Under the pieces are notes generated by a model. That model did no database searches, was not told where the DNA came from, and saw only the letters and a program-made list of their open reading frames with translations. The translations under genes and the position numbers were made by a program. Below, in pieces: positions 1 to 10,114 of a stretch of 64,000 bases of DNA (positions within the stretch are counted from its first letter, which is position 1; each line of letters starts with the position of its first letter). Source of the DNA: Pseudarthrobacter sulfonivorans (GTDB taxonomy: Bacteria; Actinomycetota; Actinomycetes; Actinomycetales; Micrococcaceae); the NCBI RefSeq assembly GCF_001484605.1, contig NZ_CP013747.1:3720001-3784000 (forward strand), written 5' to 3'.

Positions 1-2
1 TG

Positions 3-3000
3 GCGTTCACCGGCACCGGGCTTGCCCTGGTTCCTGTGACCGGGCTGGCACTGTACAACTTCGCATTGCATCACGGCCCGTCTGCCTGGCTGATCACGTC
101 GCTGATCGGTACCGCGGCTTATGTTGCGGCGGCGGTCCGGCTGGAGAGCAGGGTTCTCGTGTACCTTTCCTTCACGTTTGTGGCTTCCACAGCGTTCTCC
201 GGCGTTTCAATCCTGGGTGGCGCGCTCGTCTGGTATTTCGCTGCGCTCATAGCCGTCGCCGTGCTGCTAACTGGCATTGCCCTTGCCCGGCCGCGTTGGC
301 TGCCGCCGGTGTATGTCAGGCCGTTGATGGTCTTGCACCCGTTGGTGGTTCCGGCCGTTGCCGTCGCCGCGACCTGCGTGCCGTTGCACTTGGACAAAGC
401 TGAGTACGCGTTGGTCATCGGGATGTGCGGAGTCTATTTTGCCCTTATGGCCGCTGTTCCGGGGCGGTTCCGGCTGATCAACTTCTATGCGGCACGGGCC
501 GCCCTGACTGTAGCTGCCGCCGTCGAGATCTGGCACCTGACCGGCCGGGGTTCCGATGCCCTGCTCTCCGTCGGCCTACTGTTCGCCGCCCAGGCAGTGG
601 GGCTGGCGTTTCTGTCGGCCAGGCTGACGGGCTGGTTTCCCCAGCAGCACGCAGGCTCGTCCGCCGCCGGCAACAGCCCAAACGCCGCTGGAGAACGCTG
701 GCAGGTTGATGCCCGGGCGACGTTTGCTCTGCAACTCGCTGCCACCACGGCGTTCAGCGTTCAGGAGACCGCTGTCGGCTTCTTCCGCGCTATGGACGGC
801 TACGGTTCAGTCGCAGCGGGTACTACGGTGCCGCTGTGGGTGCCGGTGGCCTTATCGTTGGCCACGGGCATGGTGCTGGCAGCCAAGTGGGCCGGCCGGG
901 CCGAATGGGCCCCCGTGGCCGCACTGGTCTTGGCCGGCATAGTTTCGCCTTCGATGGGCGCGTGGCCGCTCGCCGGAATGCTGCTCGCCGCGGCCGGCTT
1001 CTGGGCGATCCGTGGGGTTTTTGCGGCTGGTGATTTCCGCGGCCGGTTGGTTCTGGGGTCCCGGTTGGCCCTCACCTGTGCGGTCCCCGTAACTGTCGCG
1101 GCCGTGATGGATGACGGCCCCGGGCGGGCCGAGGCGTCCGTGTTCGCGCTGTTGCTGGCACTCGTGTGCCAGCAACTCCTTACGGCGCTCCTGGAACGCG
1201 CGGGCGTGCGGACGTTGGCGCCGGAGGCAACCTTGGGCGTCTTCGGTGCGGGGGGTGCACTGGTTCTGGTCGGGATGCCGTTCATAGAGACCTCGCCGGA
1301 CCACGGCCTGACAGCCGTTTGCGTGATCATCCAGCTTGCTGCCGCTTTTGTCATCGGAGCCCTGGTGGTTCCACGGCCGGCTACGGAACCGGTCTGGGTT
1401 GCAACGGTGTGGGAGGCCTTGCCGCTGGGTATGTCCGTGGTCGCCGCGACGGTCGCGTTCCAAGCCGTTTCACAAGGCGCCGGGAACGTGGCGTTGTTGT
1501 TGGTGGTGGCGTATCTGATCATCACTGCGGTTCGTCTGCCCCTGCGCCAACATCGCTGGGCCTACTGGTGGTTCGCCAGGGCGGCAGCCACCGTACTTGC
1601 CCTGACAGCTTTTCACCAGCTGCGGCGGGACGGCGGCCCGGTGGTCATCGCGGACGAAGTGGTCCACCCGGCAACGGTCCTGGTGACCGTGCTGGCACTC
1701 CAGCTGTGCTTTCCGCTGGTGGCTGCCATCCGCCGTCGAGCTCCCCGCGGGATTCTTGCTGACGCGGGCGCAGTGCTCCTTCTCCAGTTGGCCGGCATTA
1801 CCAGCCTCTTGCAGTCAGGTTCCGCAGACTGGCAGGAAACCTCCGCTGCAGGACTCGTGGCCCTAGGCGCGGCGGCCTCGGGGTACTTCCTTCGCAGAGT
1901 GGCGGGTGCAGTCTGGTTGGCCCCGTTTGCATTTGTTGTGCTGCTGGTCTTCAGCGATGGCGATCCACTTCGGGTGGAACTGATCCTGGGTATCTTCGCG
2001 GTCTACTCCACGCTGATGGTGGTGGCCGAGCGACAGCGGGCCAGGAAGGGCTGGTACTTTGTGGCGGCCCGCGTGCTGACGGCAGGCCTCGCGGTGGTCC
2101 TCAGCTACGACATCACCGCGTCGCCCACTGTGGTTTCGGTGACCTTTGCCCTGGTGCTCGCGGCCCAGCATGCCGTCCGCTGGGTGATGCGCTCACGGCT
2201 GGCTGACATCCCCTTCCAGCAGGCTGCAGTCTGGATCACCCTGGCCGGGCAAGCCTTGCTGCCGCTGGTCTACGTGACGAGGCCGGGCGGCGTCGGGCTG
2301 CTGGCGCAGGACGCCGACGGCGGCCGCTGGGTGGTGTTGCTGGAACTGCTGTTGCTGCTGGTCGCTGCTGTGGTGGCCAGGAGACTCTTCAATGCCAACG
2401 GAGCCCGCTACTTCGCTGTGTATGCGGCGCTGTTCGGCGTGGTCGCCCTGGGCCCGCTGTTCACGTTTGGCGGGACGTTCCTTGTGACTGCGGTCCTGAG
2501 CCACACCGGCACTGCCCTGACTCTGCTGGGTGGTGCGCTGCTTGCAACCGCTGCCGGCATCCTGCGACACCGGCAGAACGCGGGCCGGCAGAACGGGCTC
2601 ACTCAGAACGGGCACGCGCAGAATGGTCACCAACAGACCGCTGGCGACGCGGACGTCGAGCACTGGCTCTGGCTGGTTACCGCCGGCTCGTTTGCCGGTG
2701 TTGGGCTGCTGATCTCGCCGTTGGCGGCCGACTGGGTGGCGGGAGCGGCTGTACTGGTCCTGTCAACCGTGTGCTTTACCGCGTCGCATATCGAGGATCT
2801 GCCGGTCCTGTATCCGCCGGCTGCCGTGGCCGCGCTCGGCGGGTCCGTGGCCTTGGCGGCGGAGGCGTATCAGGATGTCCCCGGCGTCTGGGACGGATTC
2901 CTGCCATGGCTGACCGGCGCGGGCGTGGCTTCGGCCGCCCTCTATTCCGTGCGGCTCATGCGCAGCGGCCCGTTGCAGGCCGAGCCGGTGCGTCGTTGGT

Positions 3001-3713
3001 CGCTTGCCGGTGCGGCGTTCCTCGGCCTCATGCTGGTGGTCTTCGTCGGAATCCGGCACGATGCAACGTCCTGGACGGCGGCCGCCGTGCTGGCCGCCGC
3101 CGTCGGGGTGTCCTACAGGGAGGCACCCGCAAGGGCGCGACGGATCGCCCTCGAAGTGGGTGCGTTGCTCCTCACCGTAGCCATCCAGCGTGCTGCCATC
3201 TTCGAACTGGACGCGCCTGAAGGTCGCACAGGCCGGCTATTGACCGACCTTCCCAGTCCCTTCTGGGTTGTCCAGTGGTACGTGGTCCTGGCCGCTGTCC
3301 TCGGTGGCTTGCGCTACTTCGCCGGCAACCAGGCTGCCGGCCGGTTCCTGGTGGGCGCGGCCTCTGCGTTGCTCTCGCTGAGCGGCCTCGGCATAGTGTT
3401 CGGCGGGAACGCTGGGCAGCAGCTATGGGTCCTGGTGCTCTTTGCCCTGCTGCTCATGGCAGGCCTTGGACTGGGGGAACGGCTCTTCGTCTGGTGGGGC
3501 GCGGCAGGGGTGGCCGTCTGCATTCTGTGGGCCATGCGGCAGTACACGTTCCTGCTGTTGGCGTTCATCGCTGTGGGGCTGATCGTCTTTGCCGTCTGGC
3601 GGCTGAACCGTGGAACGGCCGGTCAGGCGCCGGAGGCGGGACCAGAGGTGACCCCGGGTCCTGAGTCCAGCCCGCCGTCCCGCGACCGCCGTGAACCGTC
3701 CCGCCGGCACTGA
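3..3713 (+). CDS. Very large polytopic membrane protein (5' end outside the window)
   Basis: The frame is open from the first bases of the window (codons from position 3 read hydrophobic residues) to a TGA at 3711-3713. The GTG at 36 is therefore probably internal and the true start lies upstream. At least 1236 codons are visible. Almost the whole length is repeated hydrophobic segments of about 20 residues separated by short Arg-containing loops, so dozens of membrane spans are likely. A hydrophilic loop near 2575-2650 has repeated Gln-Asn-Gly units, and the last 30 or so residues are a Pro/Arg/Ser-rich soluble tail. No enzymatic motif was recognised. The end of the protein, where short spans alternate with WW and Arg-rich turns, recalls the actinobacterial SCO7613 C-terminal domain membrane proteins. 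That resemblance is from memory and tentative. Confidence 0.75.
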   Translation, partial: AFTGTGLALVPVTGLALYNFALHHGPSAWLITSLIGTAAYVAAAVRLESRVLVYLSFTFVASTAFSGVSILGGALVWYFAALIAVAVLLTGIALARPRWLPPVYVRPLMVLHPLVVPAVAVAATCVPLHLDKAEYALVIGMCGVYFALMAAVPGRFRLINFYAARAALTVAAAVEIWHLTGRGSDALLSVGLLFAAQAVGLAFLSARLTGWFPQQHAGSSAAGNSPNAAGERWQVDARATFALQLAATTAFSVQETAVGFFRAMDGYGSVAAGTTVPLWVPVALSLATGMVLAAKWAGRAEWAPVAALVLAGIVSPSMGAWPLAGMLLAAAGFWAIRGVFAAGDFRGRLVLGSRLALTCAVPVTVAAVMDDGPGRAEASVFALLLALVCQQLLTALLERAGVRTLAPEATLGVFGAGGALVLVGMPFIETSPDHGLTAVCVIIQLAAAFVIGALVVPRPATEPVWVATVWEALPLGMSVVAATVAFQAVSQGAGNVALLLVVAYLIITAVRLPLRQHRWAYWWFARAAATVLALTAFHQLRRDGGPVVIADEVVHPATVLVTVLALQLCFPLVAAIRRRAPRGILADAGAVLLLQLAGITSLLQSGSADWQETSAAGLVALGAAASGYFLRRVAGAVWLAPFAFVVLLVFSDGDPLRVELILGIFAVYSTLMVVAERQRARKGWYFVAARVLTAGLAVVLSYDITASPTVVSVTFALVLAAQHAVRWVMRSRLADIPFQQAAVWITLAGQALLPLVYVTRPGGVGLLAQDADGGRWVVLLELLLLLVAAVVARRLFNANGARYFAVYAALFGVVALGPLFTFGGTFLVTAVLSHTGTALTLLGGALLATAAGILRHRQNAGRQNGLTQNGHAQNGHQQTAGDADVEHWLWLVTAGSFAGVGLLISPLAADWVAGAAVLVLSTVCFTASHIEDLPVLYPPAAVAALGGSVALAAEAYQDVPGVWDGFLPWLTGAGVASAALYSVRLMRSGPLQAEPVRRWSLAGAAFLGLMLVVFVGIRHDATSWTAAAVLAAAVGVSYREAPARARRIALEVGALLLTVAIQRAAIFELDAPEGRTGRLLTDLPSPFWVVQWYVVLAAVLGGLRYFAGNQAAGRFLVGAASALLSLSGLGIVFGGNAGQQLWVLVLFALLLMAGLGLGERLFVWWGAAGVAVCILWAMRQYTFLLLAFIAVGLIVFAVWRLNRGTAGQAPEAGPEVTPGPESSPPSRDRREPSRRH

Positions 3714-3743
3714 TACTGTTGCTGACAGCGAGAGGAGTACATC

Positions 3744-3869
3744 ATGGAATGGCTGATTTTTCTGATCATCGTGGTCGCCGTGGTCGCCGGAGTTTTCTGG
3801 GCCAAGAAGCATTTCCGCACCGAGATTGACCGCGCCAAGCGCATCAACCGGGCAAACAAGGACAAGTAG
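3744..3869 (+). CDS. Small single-pass membrane peptide, 41 aa
   Basis: ATG at 3744 follows a good ribosome binding site (GAGAGGAG, 3729-3736) and the frame closes with TAG at 3867-3869. The 41 residues start with a Met-Glu-Trp cap and one hydrophobic helix (about residues 4-20, rich in Ile/Val/Ala). A strongly basic amphipathic tail of Lys, Arg and Asn follows. This is an N-out or tail-anchored small membrane peptide by appearance. It lies 30 bases after the large membrane protein on the same strand and could be co-transcribed with it. Function is unknown; the ribosome binding site and charge pattern are the evidence that it is real. Confidence 0.6.
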   Translation: MEWLIFLIIVVAVVAGVFWAKKHFRTEIDRAKRINRANKDK

Positions 3870-3911
3870 CAAGGCCACTGGGCCTCAGCTGGCCGGGGTG
3901 TTCGCCGGTGT

Positions 3912-5378
3912 TCAGCCGGGCTGGCCTTCGCCGGCCAGCGATTTCCGGGCCTGACTGAGCGCGCGGTACCAGTAGAACGATTCCTTGGGTGTGCGCTCCA
4001 GGGTGTCGAAATCCACGTGCACCAGGCCGAAGCGCTGGGAGTACCCCGCGGCCCATTCGAAGTTGTCCATCAGCGTCCAGACGTAGTAGCCGCGGAGGTC
4101 CACGTCGTGGGCGATTCCGCCCGGGGCCGTCGCTTCCAGCGCGTGCCGCAGGTGGTCCGCGATGTAATTGATCCGCCCCAGGTCCTGGATAGGGCCGCTC
4201 ACATGGTTGGGCTCCGGGAAGCTGGCGCCGCTTTCGGTGATGTACAGCGGGGGCAGGTCCCCTTGATAGCGGTCCTTTAGTTCGCGCAGCAGGATGCCAA
4301 GGTGCTCCGGCGCTACCGGCCAGCCGAAACCCGTGGTGCCGTATTCGGGGAACGGCTCCTGATGGAACGGCACCCGCACCATCGCCTCGGCAGGACCGGT
4401 GGGGCTTTCGGCCGGACCCCGTCCGGCTGCCACCTTCGTGGGGTAGTAATAGTTCACGCCGTAGAAGTCCAGGGGCTGGTGGATGGTGCGGAGGTCGGCG
4501 TCGGGGATTCTGCCGAACGACCGGAACCAGGGCTTGGCGATGAGCGGCGGACGGGGGTATCGGCCCAGGAGGACCGGATCGGCATAGATGCGGTTGAGCA
4601 TCAGGTCGAAAACCAGCGCGATGTATTTGTCCGTGATTTTTCGCGTGGCCGGCCGGACGGGGGAGTGGAGGTTGGTCACGCCGATTCCGCCGCGGACCCC
4701 TGCTGCGCGCAGCGCCTGGACGGCCATGCCATGGGCAAGCAGCTGGTTGTGGACAGCAGGAAAGGCATCAAAGAGGAGATCCCGTCCGGGGGCATGGACG
4801 CCCAGCGCATAGCCGTTGAGGACTACCGAGGCTGGTTCGTTGAGGGTTACCCACTGGTCTACGCGGTCACCAAAACGCCGGCCGGCCTCGCCTGCGTACT
4901 CAGCGAAGCGTTCGGCGGTGGCCCTGTTCATCCAGCCGCCACGGTGCTCCAAGGGCAATGGCGTATCCCAGTGGTAGAGGGTGGCCATGGGGGAGATGCC
5001 GGCTTCGAGCAGCTGGTCGATCAGGCGGTCGTAGAAGTCCAGGCCCTGTTTGTTGAACGCGCCGCGGCCGTCCGGCTGGATCCGCGGCCAGGAGATGGAA
5101 AAGCGGTAGGAATCCACGCCGAGGTCCCGCATCAGAGCCACATCTTCGGGCGAGCGGTTGTAGTGGTCGCAGGCCACGGCGGGGGAGTGTCCATCAATGA
5201 TCGCGCCGGGTTTCTCCGCGAAGGCGTCCCAGCCGGAGGGACCCCGTCCGTCAGCGGAGAGGGAGCCTTCGATCTGGAAGGCGGCCGCGGCAACACCCAA
5301 GGTGAACGAGCTGGGCAGTAGGTCGGCCAGATCCTGGACGGAAACGTCATTTTCGACGGTCATTCCCCCATCATCCAT
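3912..5378 (-). CDS. GH1 family beta-glucosidase
   Basis: A cytoplasmic retaining beta-glycosidase that would hydrolyse cellobiose or other beta-glucosides taken up by the cell. The protein is 488 residues, normal for glycoside hydrolase family 1, with no signal peptide. The N-terminal substrate-site stretch with AAFQIEGS is near residue 35. The acid/base glutamate is in TLNEP (Glu181) and the nucleophile in YITESG (Glu382), with the usual NYYYP segment near 309 and a C-terminal DNFEWAAGYSQRFGL stretch. Start choice is uncertain: ATG at 5378 has no clear ribosome site, and ATG at 5363 sits directly against GGGGGA. It is transcribed away from rpsJ, and a LacI-type palindrome lies upstream. Substrate preference cannot be read from sequence alone. 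Confidence 0.93.
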   Translation of the reverse strand: MDDGGMTVENDVSVQDLADLLPSSFTLGVAAAAFQIEGSLSADGRGPSGWDAFAEKPGAIIDGHSPAVACDHYNRSPEDVALMRDLGVDSYRFSISWPRIQPDGRGAFNKQGLDFYDRLIDQLLEAGISPMATLYHWDTPLPLEHRGGWMNRATAERFAEYAGEAGRRFGDRVDQWVTLNEPASVVLNGYALGVHAPGRDLLFDAFPAVHNQLLAHGMAVQALRAAGVRGGIGVTNLHSPVRPATRKITDKYIALVFDLMLNRIYADPVLLGRYPRPPLIAKPWFRSFGRIPDADLRTIHQPLDFYGVNYYYPTKVAAGRGPAESPTGPAEAMVRVPFHQEPFPEYGTTGFGWPVAPEHLGILLRELKDRYQGDLPPLYITESGASFPEPNHVSGPIQDLGRINYIADHLRHALEATAPGGIAHDVDLRGYYVWTLMDNFEWAAGYSQRFGLVHVDFDTLERTPKESFYWYRALSQARKSLAGEGQPG

Positions 5379-5797
5379 TCGGATGTTGCCGAAGGCAATG
5401 ACCCCAGGCCGCGCAGGGCCCGAATGCGCACCGGGCCGGACGGGGAGGTGTCAGCCTGCAGATTCGCTTCTGGGCATAATATCCGGCATACTAGATGAGT
5501 TGTTCAAGCGCTTCTTCGTGTCCCGATCCGGATAATGCCGGGTGTCAGGGTCCAAGTGGAAGCCCAAACATAACCCACTCCCCATGGAACTGCGGATTTG
5601 TATGCGTGCTAAGCGCGACACGCCCGACCGCGGGGGTCGGTTACGTCGGCAGGTTGAGGAACCCGGATTCATCCGGATTCAGCTTGTGCGGCGGGTGGTA
5701 GTTCAGACTTCAAATGCTTCGGCAGCCACATGCAACAAGAAAGTGAACAGAGCAGCCCTCACCGGGAGCAGCACTAACTGAAAGAGAGTCAGGCGAC
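5379..5797. other. Divergent intergenic region between beta-glucosidase and rpsJ
   Basis: This 419-base gap must hold the promoter and 5' leader of the S10 operon (plus strand) and the promoter of the beta-glucosidase (minus strand). I see no convincing -35/-10 pair for rpsJ. On the minus strand, TTGAAC (complement of 5502-5507) and TATTAT (complement of 5476-5481) are separated by 20 bases, a weak candidate for the glucosidase. No credible gene is seen here. A small inverted repeat of ATCCGGAT type lies around 5671-5679. Confidence 0.4.
5504..5515. promoter_or_regulatory. Candidate LacI-family operator
   Basis: AAGCGCTT at 5506-5513 is a perfect 8-bp palindrome with the central CG typical of LacI/GalR-family operators. 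It overlaps the candidate -35 of the beta-glucosidase gene. Sugar-hydrolase genes in actinobacteria are often controlled by such repressors, but no repressor gene is present nearby. Confidence 0.35.
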
Positions 5798-6106
5798 ATG
5801 GCGGGACAAAAAATCCGCATCCGGCTGAAGTCATATGACCACGAGGTCATTGACGTTTCAGCACGGAAGATCGTTGAGACGGTCACGCGCGCAGGCGCAA
5901 CGGTAGTTGGCCCCGTGCCGCTGCCAACGGAGAAGAACATTTACTGTGTTATCCGCTCTCCGCACAAGTACAAGGACAGCCGCGAGCACTTTGAAATGCG
6001 CACGCACAAGCGTCTTATCGACATCATCGATCCCACGCCGAAGGCTGTTGATTCGCTTATGCGTCTCGACCTGCCGGCCGACGTGAACATCGAAATCAAG
6101 CTGTAG
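5798..6106 (+). CDS. rpsJ: 30S ribosomal protein S10
   Basis: First gene of the S10 operon, 102 residues, full family length. The start [19 protein letters not shown] and the later [10 protein letters not shown] segment are diagnostic. S10 sits in the 30S head, and its free form partners NusB in transcription antitermination. ATG at 5798 is the only in-frame start that gives the conserved N terminus; the upstream GAAAGAGAG is a modest ribosome site about 12 bases away. Confidence 0.98.
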   Translation: MAGQKIRIRLKSYDHEVIDVSARKIVETVTRAGATVVGPVPLPTEKNIYCVIRSPHKYKDSREHFEMRTHKRLIDIIDPTPKAVDSLMRLDLPADVNIEIKL

Positions 6107-6123
6107 GGAGGTGCTGAGAGACT

Positions 6124-6774
6124 ATGACCGCAACCCGTAACGTAAAGGGCCTGCTGGGCACGAAGCTCGGCATGACCCAGGTCTGGGACGAGAACAACAA
6201 GCTCATCCCCGTCACTGTGGTCCAGGCAGATTCGAACGTCATCACCCAGCTGCGCAACGCAGACACTGATGGCTACGTAGCTGTTCAGATCGGCTACGGC
6301 CAGATCGATCCCCGCAAGGTCACCAAGCCGCTGGCTGGTCACTTTGAAAAGGCAGGCGTCACGCCTCGCCGCCACGTCGTCGAACTGCGCACTGCAGATG
6401 CTGACACTTACGAGCTGGGCCAGGAGCTTTCTGTTGAGCTCTTCGAAGCCGGCCAGAAGATCGACGTTATCGGCACCACCAAGGGTAAGGGCTTCGCCGG
6501 TGTTATGAAGCGTCACGGCTTCCACGGTGCTCCCGCCTCACACGGTGCTCACAAGAACCACCGTAAGCCCGGTTCAATCGGTGGCGCATCCACCCCGAGC
6601 CGCGTCTTCAAGGGCATGAAAATGGCCGGCCGCATGGGCGCCGTTCGTCACACCACGCTGAACCTCACGGTTCACGCAGTTGACGTCGAGAAGTCGCTGC
6701 TCCTGATCAAGGGCGCCGTCCCCGGCGCCCGCGGCCAGGTCGTACTCGTACGCACCGCCGTGAAGGGAGCCTAG
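6124..6774 (+). CDS. rplC: 50S ribosomal protein L3
   Basis: 216 residues, normal for bacterial L3, which folds onto the 3' domain of 23S rRNA and reaches toward the peptidyl transferase centre. The family signature [15 protein letters not shown] is at residues 9-23, and the Gly/His/Lys-rich extended loop around [20 protein letters not shown] lies in the middle. It follows rpsJ by 17 bases with GGGAGG upstream, and rplD starts 4 bases after its stop. Confidence 0.98.
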   Translation: MTATRNVKGLLGTKLGMTQVWDENNKLIPVTVVQADSNVITQLRNADTDGYVAVQIGYGQIDPRKVTKPLAGHFEKAGVTPRRHVVELRTADADTYELGQELSVELFEAGQKIDVIGTTKGKGFAGVMKRHGFHGAPASHGAHKNHRKPGSIGGASTPSRVFKGMKMAGRMGAVRHTTLNLTVHAVDVEKSLLLIKGAVPGARGQVVLVRTAVKGA

Positions 6775-6778
6775 TTCA

Positions 6779-7402
6779 ATGACTAGCACTGTCAAGGTTG
6801 ACCTGCCTGCAGAGATCTTCGACGTTCAGACCAACGTGCCGCTGCTGCACCAGGTCGTCGTAGCCCAGCTCGCTGCTGCTCGCCAGGGTACCCACAAAAC
6901 CAAGACCCGCGCCGAAGTTTCCGGTGCAGGTCGCAAGCCGTTCAAGCAGAAGGGCACCGGCCGCGCCCGTCAGGGTTCAATCCGTGCTCCTCACATGACC
7001 GGTGGTGGCGTAGTCCACGGTCCCACACCGCGTGACTACAGCCAGCGCACCCCCAAGAAGATGATTGCTGCTGCACTGCGCGGCGCACTCTCTGACCGGG
7101 CACGCAACGGACGCATCCACGTTGTTGCCGAACTGGTGGAGGGCACCAAGCCGTCCGTCAAGAACGCACTGGCAACGCTGCGCGGAGTTTCCGAGCGCAA
7201 GAACCTGCTGGTTGTCATCGAGCGCGCCAACGATGTTGCAGCACTTTCCGTGCGCAACCTCGCCGGTGTTCACGTTCTGTACGCAGACCAGCTGAACACC
7301 TACGACGTACTCGTCTCTGACGACGTTGTCTTCACCAAGGCTGCCTACGAAGCATTCGTTGCTGACCGGGCAGTAGCAAAGAACGAGGAGGATGCCAAGT
7401 GA
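6779..7402 (+). CDS. rplD: 50S ribosomal protein L4
   Basis: 207 residues. The long basic loop that lines the exit tunnel is visible ([18 protein letters not shown], about residues 58-75), as is the conserved [13 protein letters not shown] segment. In other bacteria L4 represses its own S10 operon. No leader resembling the enterobacterial L4 target was recognised here. Its last codons overlap the GTG start of rplW by four bases (GTGA), implying coupled translation. Confidence 0.98.
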   Translation: MTSTVKVDLPAEIFDVQTNVPLLHQVVVAQLAAARQGTHKTKTRAEVSGAGRKPFKQKGTGRARQGSIRAPHMTGGGVVHGPTPRDYSQRTPKKMIAAALRGALSDRARNGRIHVVAELVEGTKPSVKNALATLRGVSERKNLLVVIERANDVAALSVRNLAGVHVLYADQLNTYDVLVSDDVVFTKAAYEAFVADRAVAKNEEDAK

Positions 7403-7704
7403 GTGCAGCCACCATCAAAGACCCGCGCGACGTCGTGCTTGCACCCGTCGTATCGGAAAAAAGCTACGGCCTGATCGATGAGGGCAAGTACACCTTCCTG
7501 GTGGACCCCCGCTCGAACAAGACCGAGATCAAGCTGGCCGTGGAGAAGATTTTCTCCGTCAAGGTCGAATCGATCAACACCATCAACCGTGCCGGTAAGC
7601 GCAAGCGCACCAAATTCGGATGGGGTACCCGCAAGAACACCAAGCGTGCAATTGTGAGCCTCAAAGAAGGCACCATCGACATCTTCGGCGGTCCGCTCTC
7701 GTAG
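7399..7704 (+). CDS. rplW: 50S ribosomal protein L23
   Basis: 101 residues starting at GTG 7399 inside the rplD stop. L23 sits at the tunnel exit and docks trigger factor and signal recognition particle. Recognisable features are the early [12 protein letters not shown] segment and the rRNA-binding stretch [19 protein letters not shown] in the second half. The ribosome site is the GAGGAGG inside the end of rplD. Confidence 0.97.
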   Translation: MSAATIKDPRDVVLAPVVSEKSYGLIDEGKYTFLVDPRSNKTEIKLAVEKIFSVKVESINTINRAGKRKRTKFGWGTRKNTKRAIVSLKEGTIDIFGGPLS

Positions 7705-7733
7705 CGGAGACCACTTTAACGAGGAAATAAATT

Positions 7734-8573
7734 ATGGGAATCCGTAAATACAAGCCGACTACCCCGGGCCGTCGTGGCTCGAGCGTAGCGGACTTCACCG
7801 AAATCACGCGGTCGACGCCGGAAAAGTCGTTGGTACGTCCGCTGCCCAAAAAGGGCGGCCGTAACAACTCCGGTAAGATCACGACCCGTCACAAGGGTGG
7901 TGGCCACAAGCGCCAGTACCGTCTGATCGACTTCCGTCGCCACGACAAAGACGGCGTCAACGCCCGCGTTGCCGAAATCGAGTACGATCCGAACCGTACG
8001 GCTCGCATCGCCCTCCTGCACTACGTTGATGGCACCAAGCGTTACATCATCGCCCCGAACAAGCTCTCCCAGGGTGACGTCGTTGAGGCAGGTTCCGGTG
8101 CTGACATCAAGCCCGGTAACAACCTGCCGCTGCTCAACATCCCGGTTGGTACCGTAATCCACGCAGTTGAACTGCGTCCGGGTGGCGGCGCCAAGATGGG
8201 CCGCTCCGCCGGCGCATCGATCCAGCTTGTTGCCAAGGAAGGCCGCTTCGCCCAGCTGCGTCTGCCTTCCGGCGAAATCCGCAACGTTGACGTGCGCTGC
8301 CGCGCAACCGTCGGCGAGGTCGGCAACGCCGAGCAGTCGAACATCAACTGGGGTAAGGCCGGCCGCATGCGCTGGAAGGGCGTTCGCCCGACCGTCCGTG
8401 GTGTCGCGATGAACCCGGTTGACCACCCGCACGGTGGTGGCGAGGGTAAGACGTCCGGTGGACGTCACCCCGTCAACCCGAACGGTAAGCGGGAAGGCCG
8501 CACCCGGCGTCCCAACAAAGAGAGCGACAAGCTTATTGTTCGTCGCCGTCGTACTGGCAAGAACAAGCGATAG
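7734..8573 (+). CDS. rplB: 50S ribosomal protein L2
   Basis: 279 residues, full length. L2 is needed for subunit association and peptidyl transferase assembly. The C-terminal signature [15 protein letters not shown], containing the conserved functional histidine, is intact, as are the central [17 protein letters not shown] residues. ATG 7734 follows GAGGAAATAAATT. It is 29 bases after rplW and 12 before rpsS. Confidence 0.98.
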   Translation: MGIRKYKPTTPGRRGSSVADFTEITRSTPEKSLVRPLPKKGGRNNSGKITTRHKGGGHKRQYRLIDFRRHDKDGVNARVAEIEYDPNRTARIALLHYVDGTKRYIIAPNKLSQGDVVEAGSGADIKPGNNLPLLNIPVGTVIHAVELRPGGGAKMGRSAGASIQLVAKEGRFAQLRLPSGEIRNVDVRCRATVGEVGNAEQSNINWGKAGRMRWKGVRPTVRGVAMNPVDHPHGGGEGKTSGGRHPVNPNGKREGRTRRPNKESDKLIVRRRRTGKNKR

Positions 8574-8585
8574 GAGCCTGGACAC

Positions 8586-8867
8586 ATGCCACGCAGCCTG
8601 AAAAAAGGTCCTTTCGTTGACCAGCACCTCTTTGTAAAGGTGGACAGGGAAAACGAAAAGGGCACCAAGAACGTCATCAAGACCTGGTCCCGCCGTTCGA
8701 TGATCATCCCCAACATGCTTGGGCACACGATCGCCGTACACGACGGACGCAAGCACATTCCGGTGTTTGTCACTGAGTCGATGGTCGGGCACAAGCTCGG
8801 CGAATTCGCTCCCACGCGGACATTCCGCGGCCATGTCAAGGACGACCGTAAGGGCAAGCGCCGCTAG
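8586..8867 (+). CDS. rpsS: 30S ribosomal protein S19
   Basis: 93 residues. The N terminus [15 protein letters not shown] and the [16 protein letters not shown] motif are classical for S19, which forms the 30S head contact with S13 and the A-site tRNA region. Separated from rplB by 12 bases with GATAGGAG as ribosome site. Confidence 0.98.
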   Translation: MPRSLKKGPFVDQHLFVKVDRENEKGTKNVIKTWSRRSMIIPNMLGHTIAVHDGRKHIPVFVTESMVGHKLGEFAPTRTFRGHVKDDRKGKRR

Positions 8868-8905
8868 GCGCCTGCACTTACGTCAAAGACGAGAGAAGGA
8901 AAGCA

Positions 8906-9271
8906 ATGGAAGCCAAGGCAATTGCGCGTCACATCCGCGTAACGCCTATGAAGGCCCGGCGCGTCGTCAACCTTGTTCGTGGTAAGCAAGCGAATGAGGC
9001 TCTGGCAATTCTGAAGTTTGCCCCCCAGGCAGCTTCGGAGCCGGTATTCAAGGTAGTACAGTCGGCAATCGCAAACGCCCGGTCCCTCGCGGACCGCGAC
9101 GGTGTTTCGTTTGACGAAAGCGACCTCATCATCAGCGAAATGTTCGTTGATGAAGGCCCGACCATGAAGCGGTTCCAGCCGCGTGCTCAGGGTCGTGCAT
9201 TTCAGATCAAGAAGCGCACCAGCCACATCACTGTGGTAGTCGCTACACCTGAGAAAGAGGAGGCTCGCTAA
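8906..9271 (+). CDS. rplV: 50S ribosomal protein L22
   Basis: 121 residues, within the family range. L22 contributes the beta hairpin of the exit tunnel where macrolide resistance changes map. The [13 protein letters not shown] segment near the start and the [20 protein letters not shown] hairpin region near the end are visible. ATG 8906 follows AGAAGGAAAG. Its TAA abuts the GTG of rpsC with no gap. Confidence 0.98.
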   Translation: MEAKAIARHIRVTPMKARRVVNLVRGKQANEALAILKFAPQAASEPVFKVVQSAIANARSLADRDGVSFDESDLIISEMFVDEGPTMKRFQPRAQGRAFQIKKRTSHITVVVATPEKEEAR

Positions 9272-10114
9272 GTGGGACAGAAAGTTAACCCGCACGGGTT
9301 CCGACTCGGCATCACCACCGATCACGTATCGCACTGGTTCGCTGACAGCACCAAGCCCGGACAGCGGTACAAGGACTTCGTTCGCGAAGACATCCGTATC
9401 CGCCAGCTCATGTCAGTTGGCATGGAGCGCGCCGGTATCGCCAAGGTTGAGATCGAGCGCACCCGTGACCGTGTCCGCGTGGATATCCACACGGCACGTC
9501 CCGGTATCGTTATCGGCCGCCGCGGCGCTGAAGCAGACCGCATCCGCGGCGAGCTTGAGAAGCTGACGGGCAAGCAGGTCCAGCTGAACATCCTCGAGGT
9601 CAAGAACCCCGAGATGGAAGCACAGCTTGTTGCCCAGGGCGTTGCTGAGCAGCTGACTTCCCGCGTGGCTTTCCGCCGTGCGATGAAGAAGGCCATGCAG
9701 TCCGCTCAGCGTGCAGGTGCCAAGGGCATCCGTATCGCCTGCTCCGGTCGACTGGGTGGCGCAGAAATGTCCCGCTCGGAGTTCTACCGCGAAGGCCGTG
9801 TGCCCCTGCACACCCTCCGTGCGAACATCGACTACGGCTTCTACGAGGCCAAGACCACCTTCGGCCGCATCGGCGTGAAGGTCTGGATCTACAAGGGTGA
9901 CGTCACCGCGAAGGAACTGGCTCAGCAGGCAGCTGCTGCTCCGTCCCGTGGCCGCGGCCCCAGCGACCGTCCGGGCCGCCCGGGTGGCGCCGGCGGCGCT
10001 GACCGTGGTGACCGCCGCCGTCGTACCGACCGTCCGGCAGCAGAGGCAGCTCCGGCTGCCGAGGCTCCGGCAGTTGAGGCTGCACCTGCTGCAGTAGAAG
10101 GAGGACAGGCTTAA
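9272..10114 (+). CDS. rpsC: 30S ribosomal protein S3, extended C terminus
   Basis: 280 residues with a GTG start directly after the rplV stop. The type II KH domain is visible ([16 protein letters not shown], about residues 75-90). The S3 C-terminal domain follows, with [20 protein letters not shown] near 180-200. Residues from about 220 on form a low-complexity tail of Arg/Gly/Asp then Ala/Pro/Glu, longer than in most bacteria but usual in actinobacteria. S3 sits at the mRNA entry tunnel. rplP starts immediately at 10115. Confidence 0.98.
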   Translation: MGQKVNPHGFRLGITTDHVSHWFADSTKPGQRYKDFVREDIRIRQLMSVGMERAGIAKVEIERTRDRVRVDIHTARPGIVIGRRGAEADRIRGELEKLTGKQVQLNILEVKNPEMEAQLVAQGVAEQLTSRVAFRRAMKKAMQSAQRAGAKGIRIACSGRLGGAEMSRSEFYREGRVPLHTLRANIDYGFYEAKTTFGRIGVKVWIYKGDVTAKELAQQAAAAPSRGRGPSDRPGRPGGAGGADRGDRRRRTDRPAAEAAPAAEAPAVEAAPAAVEGGQA

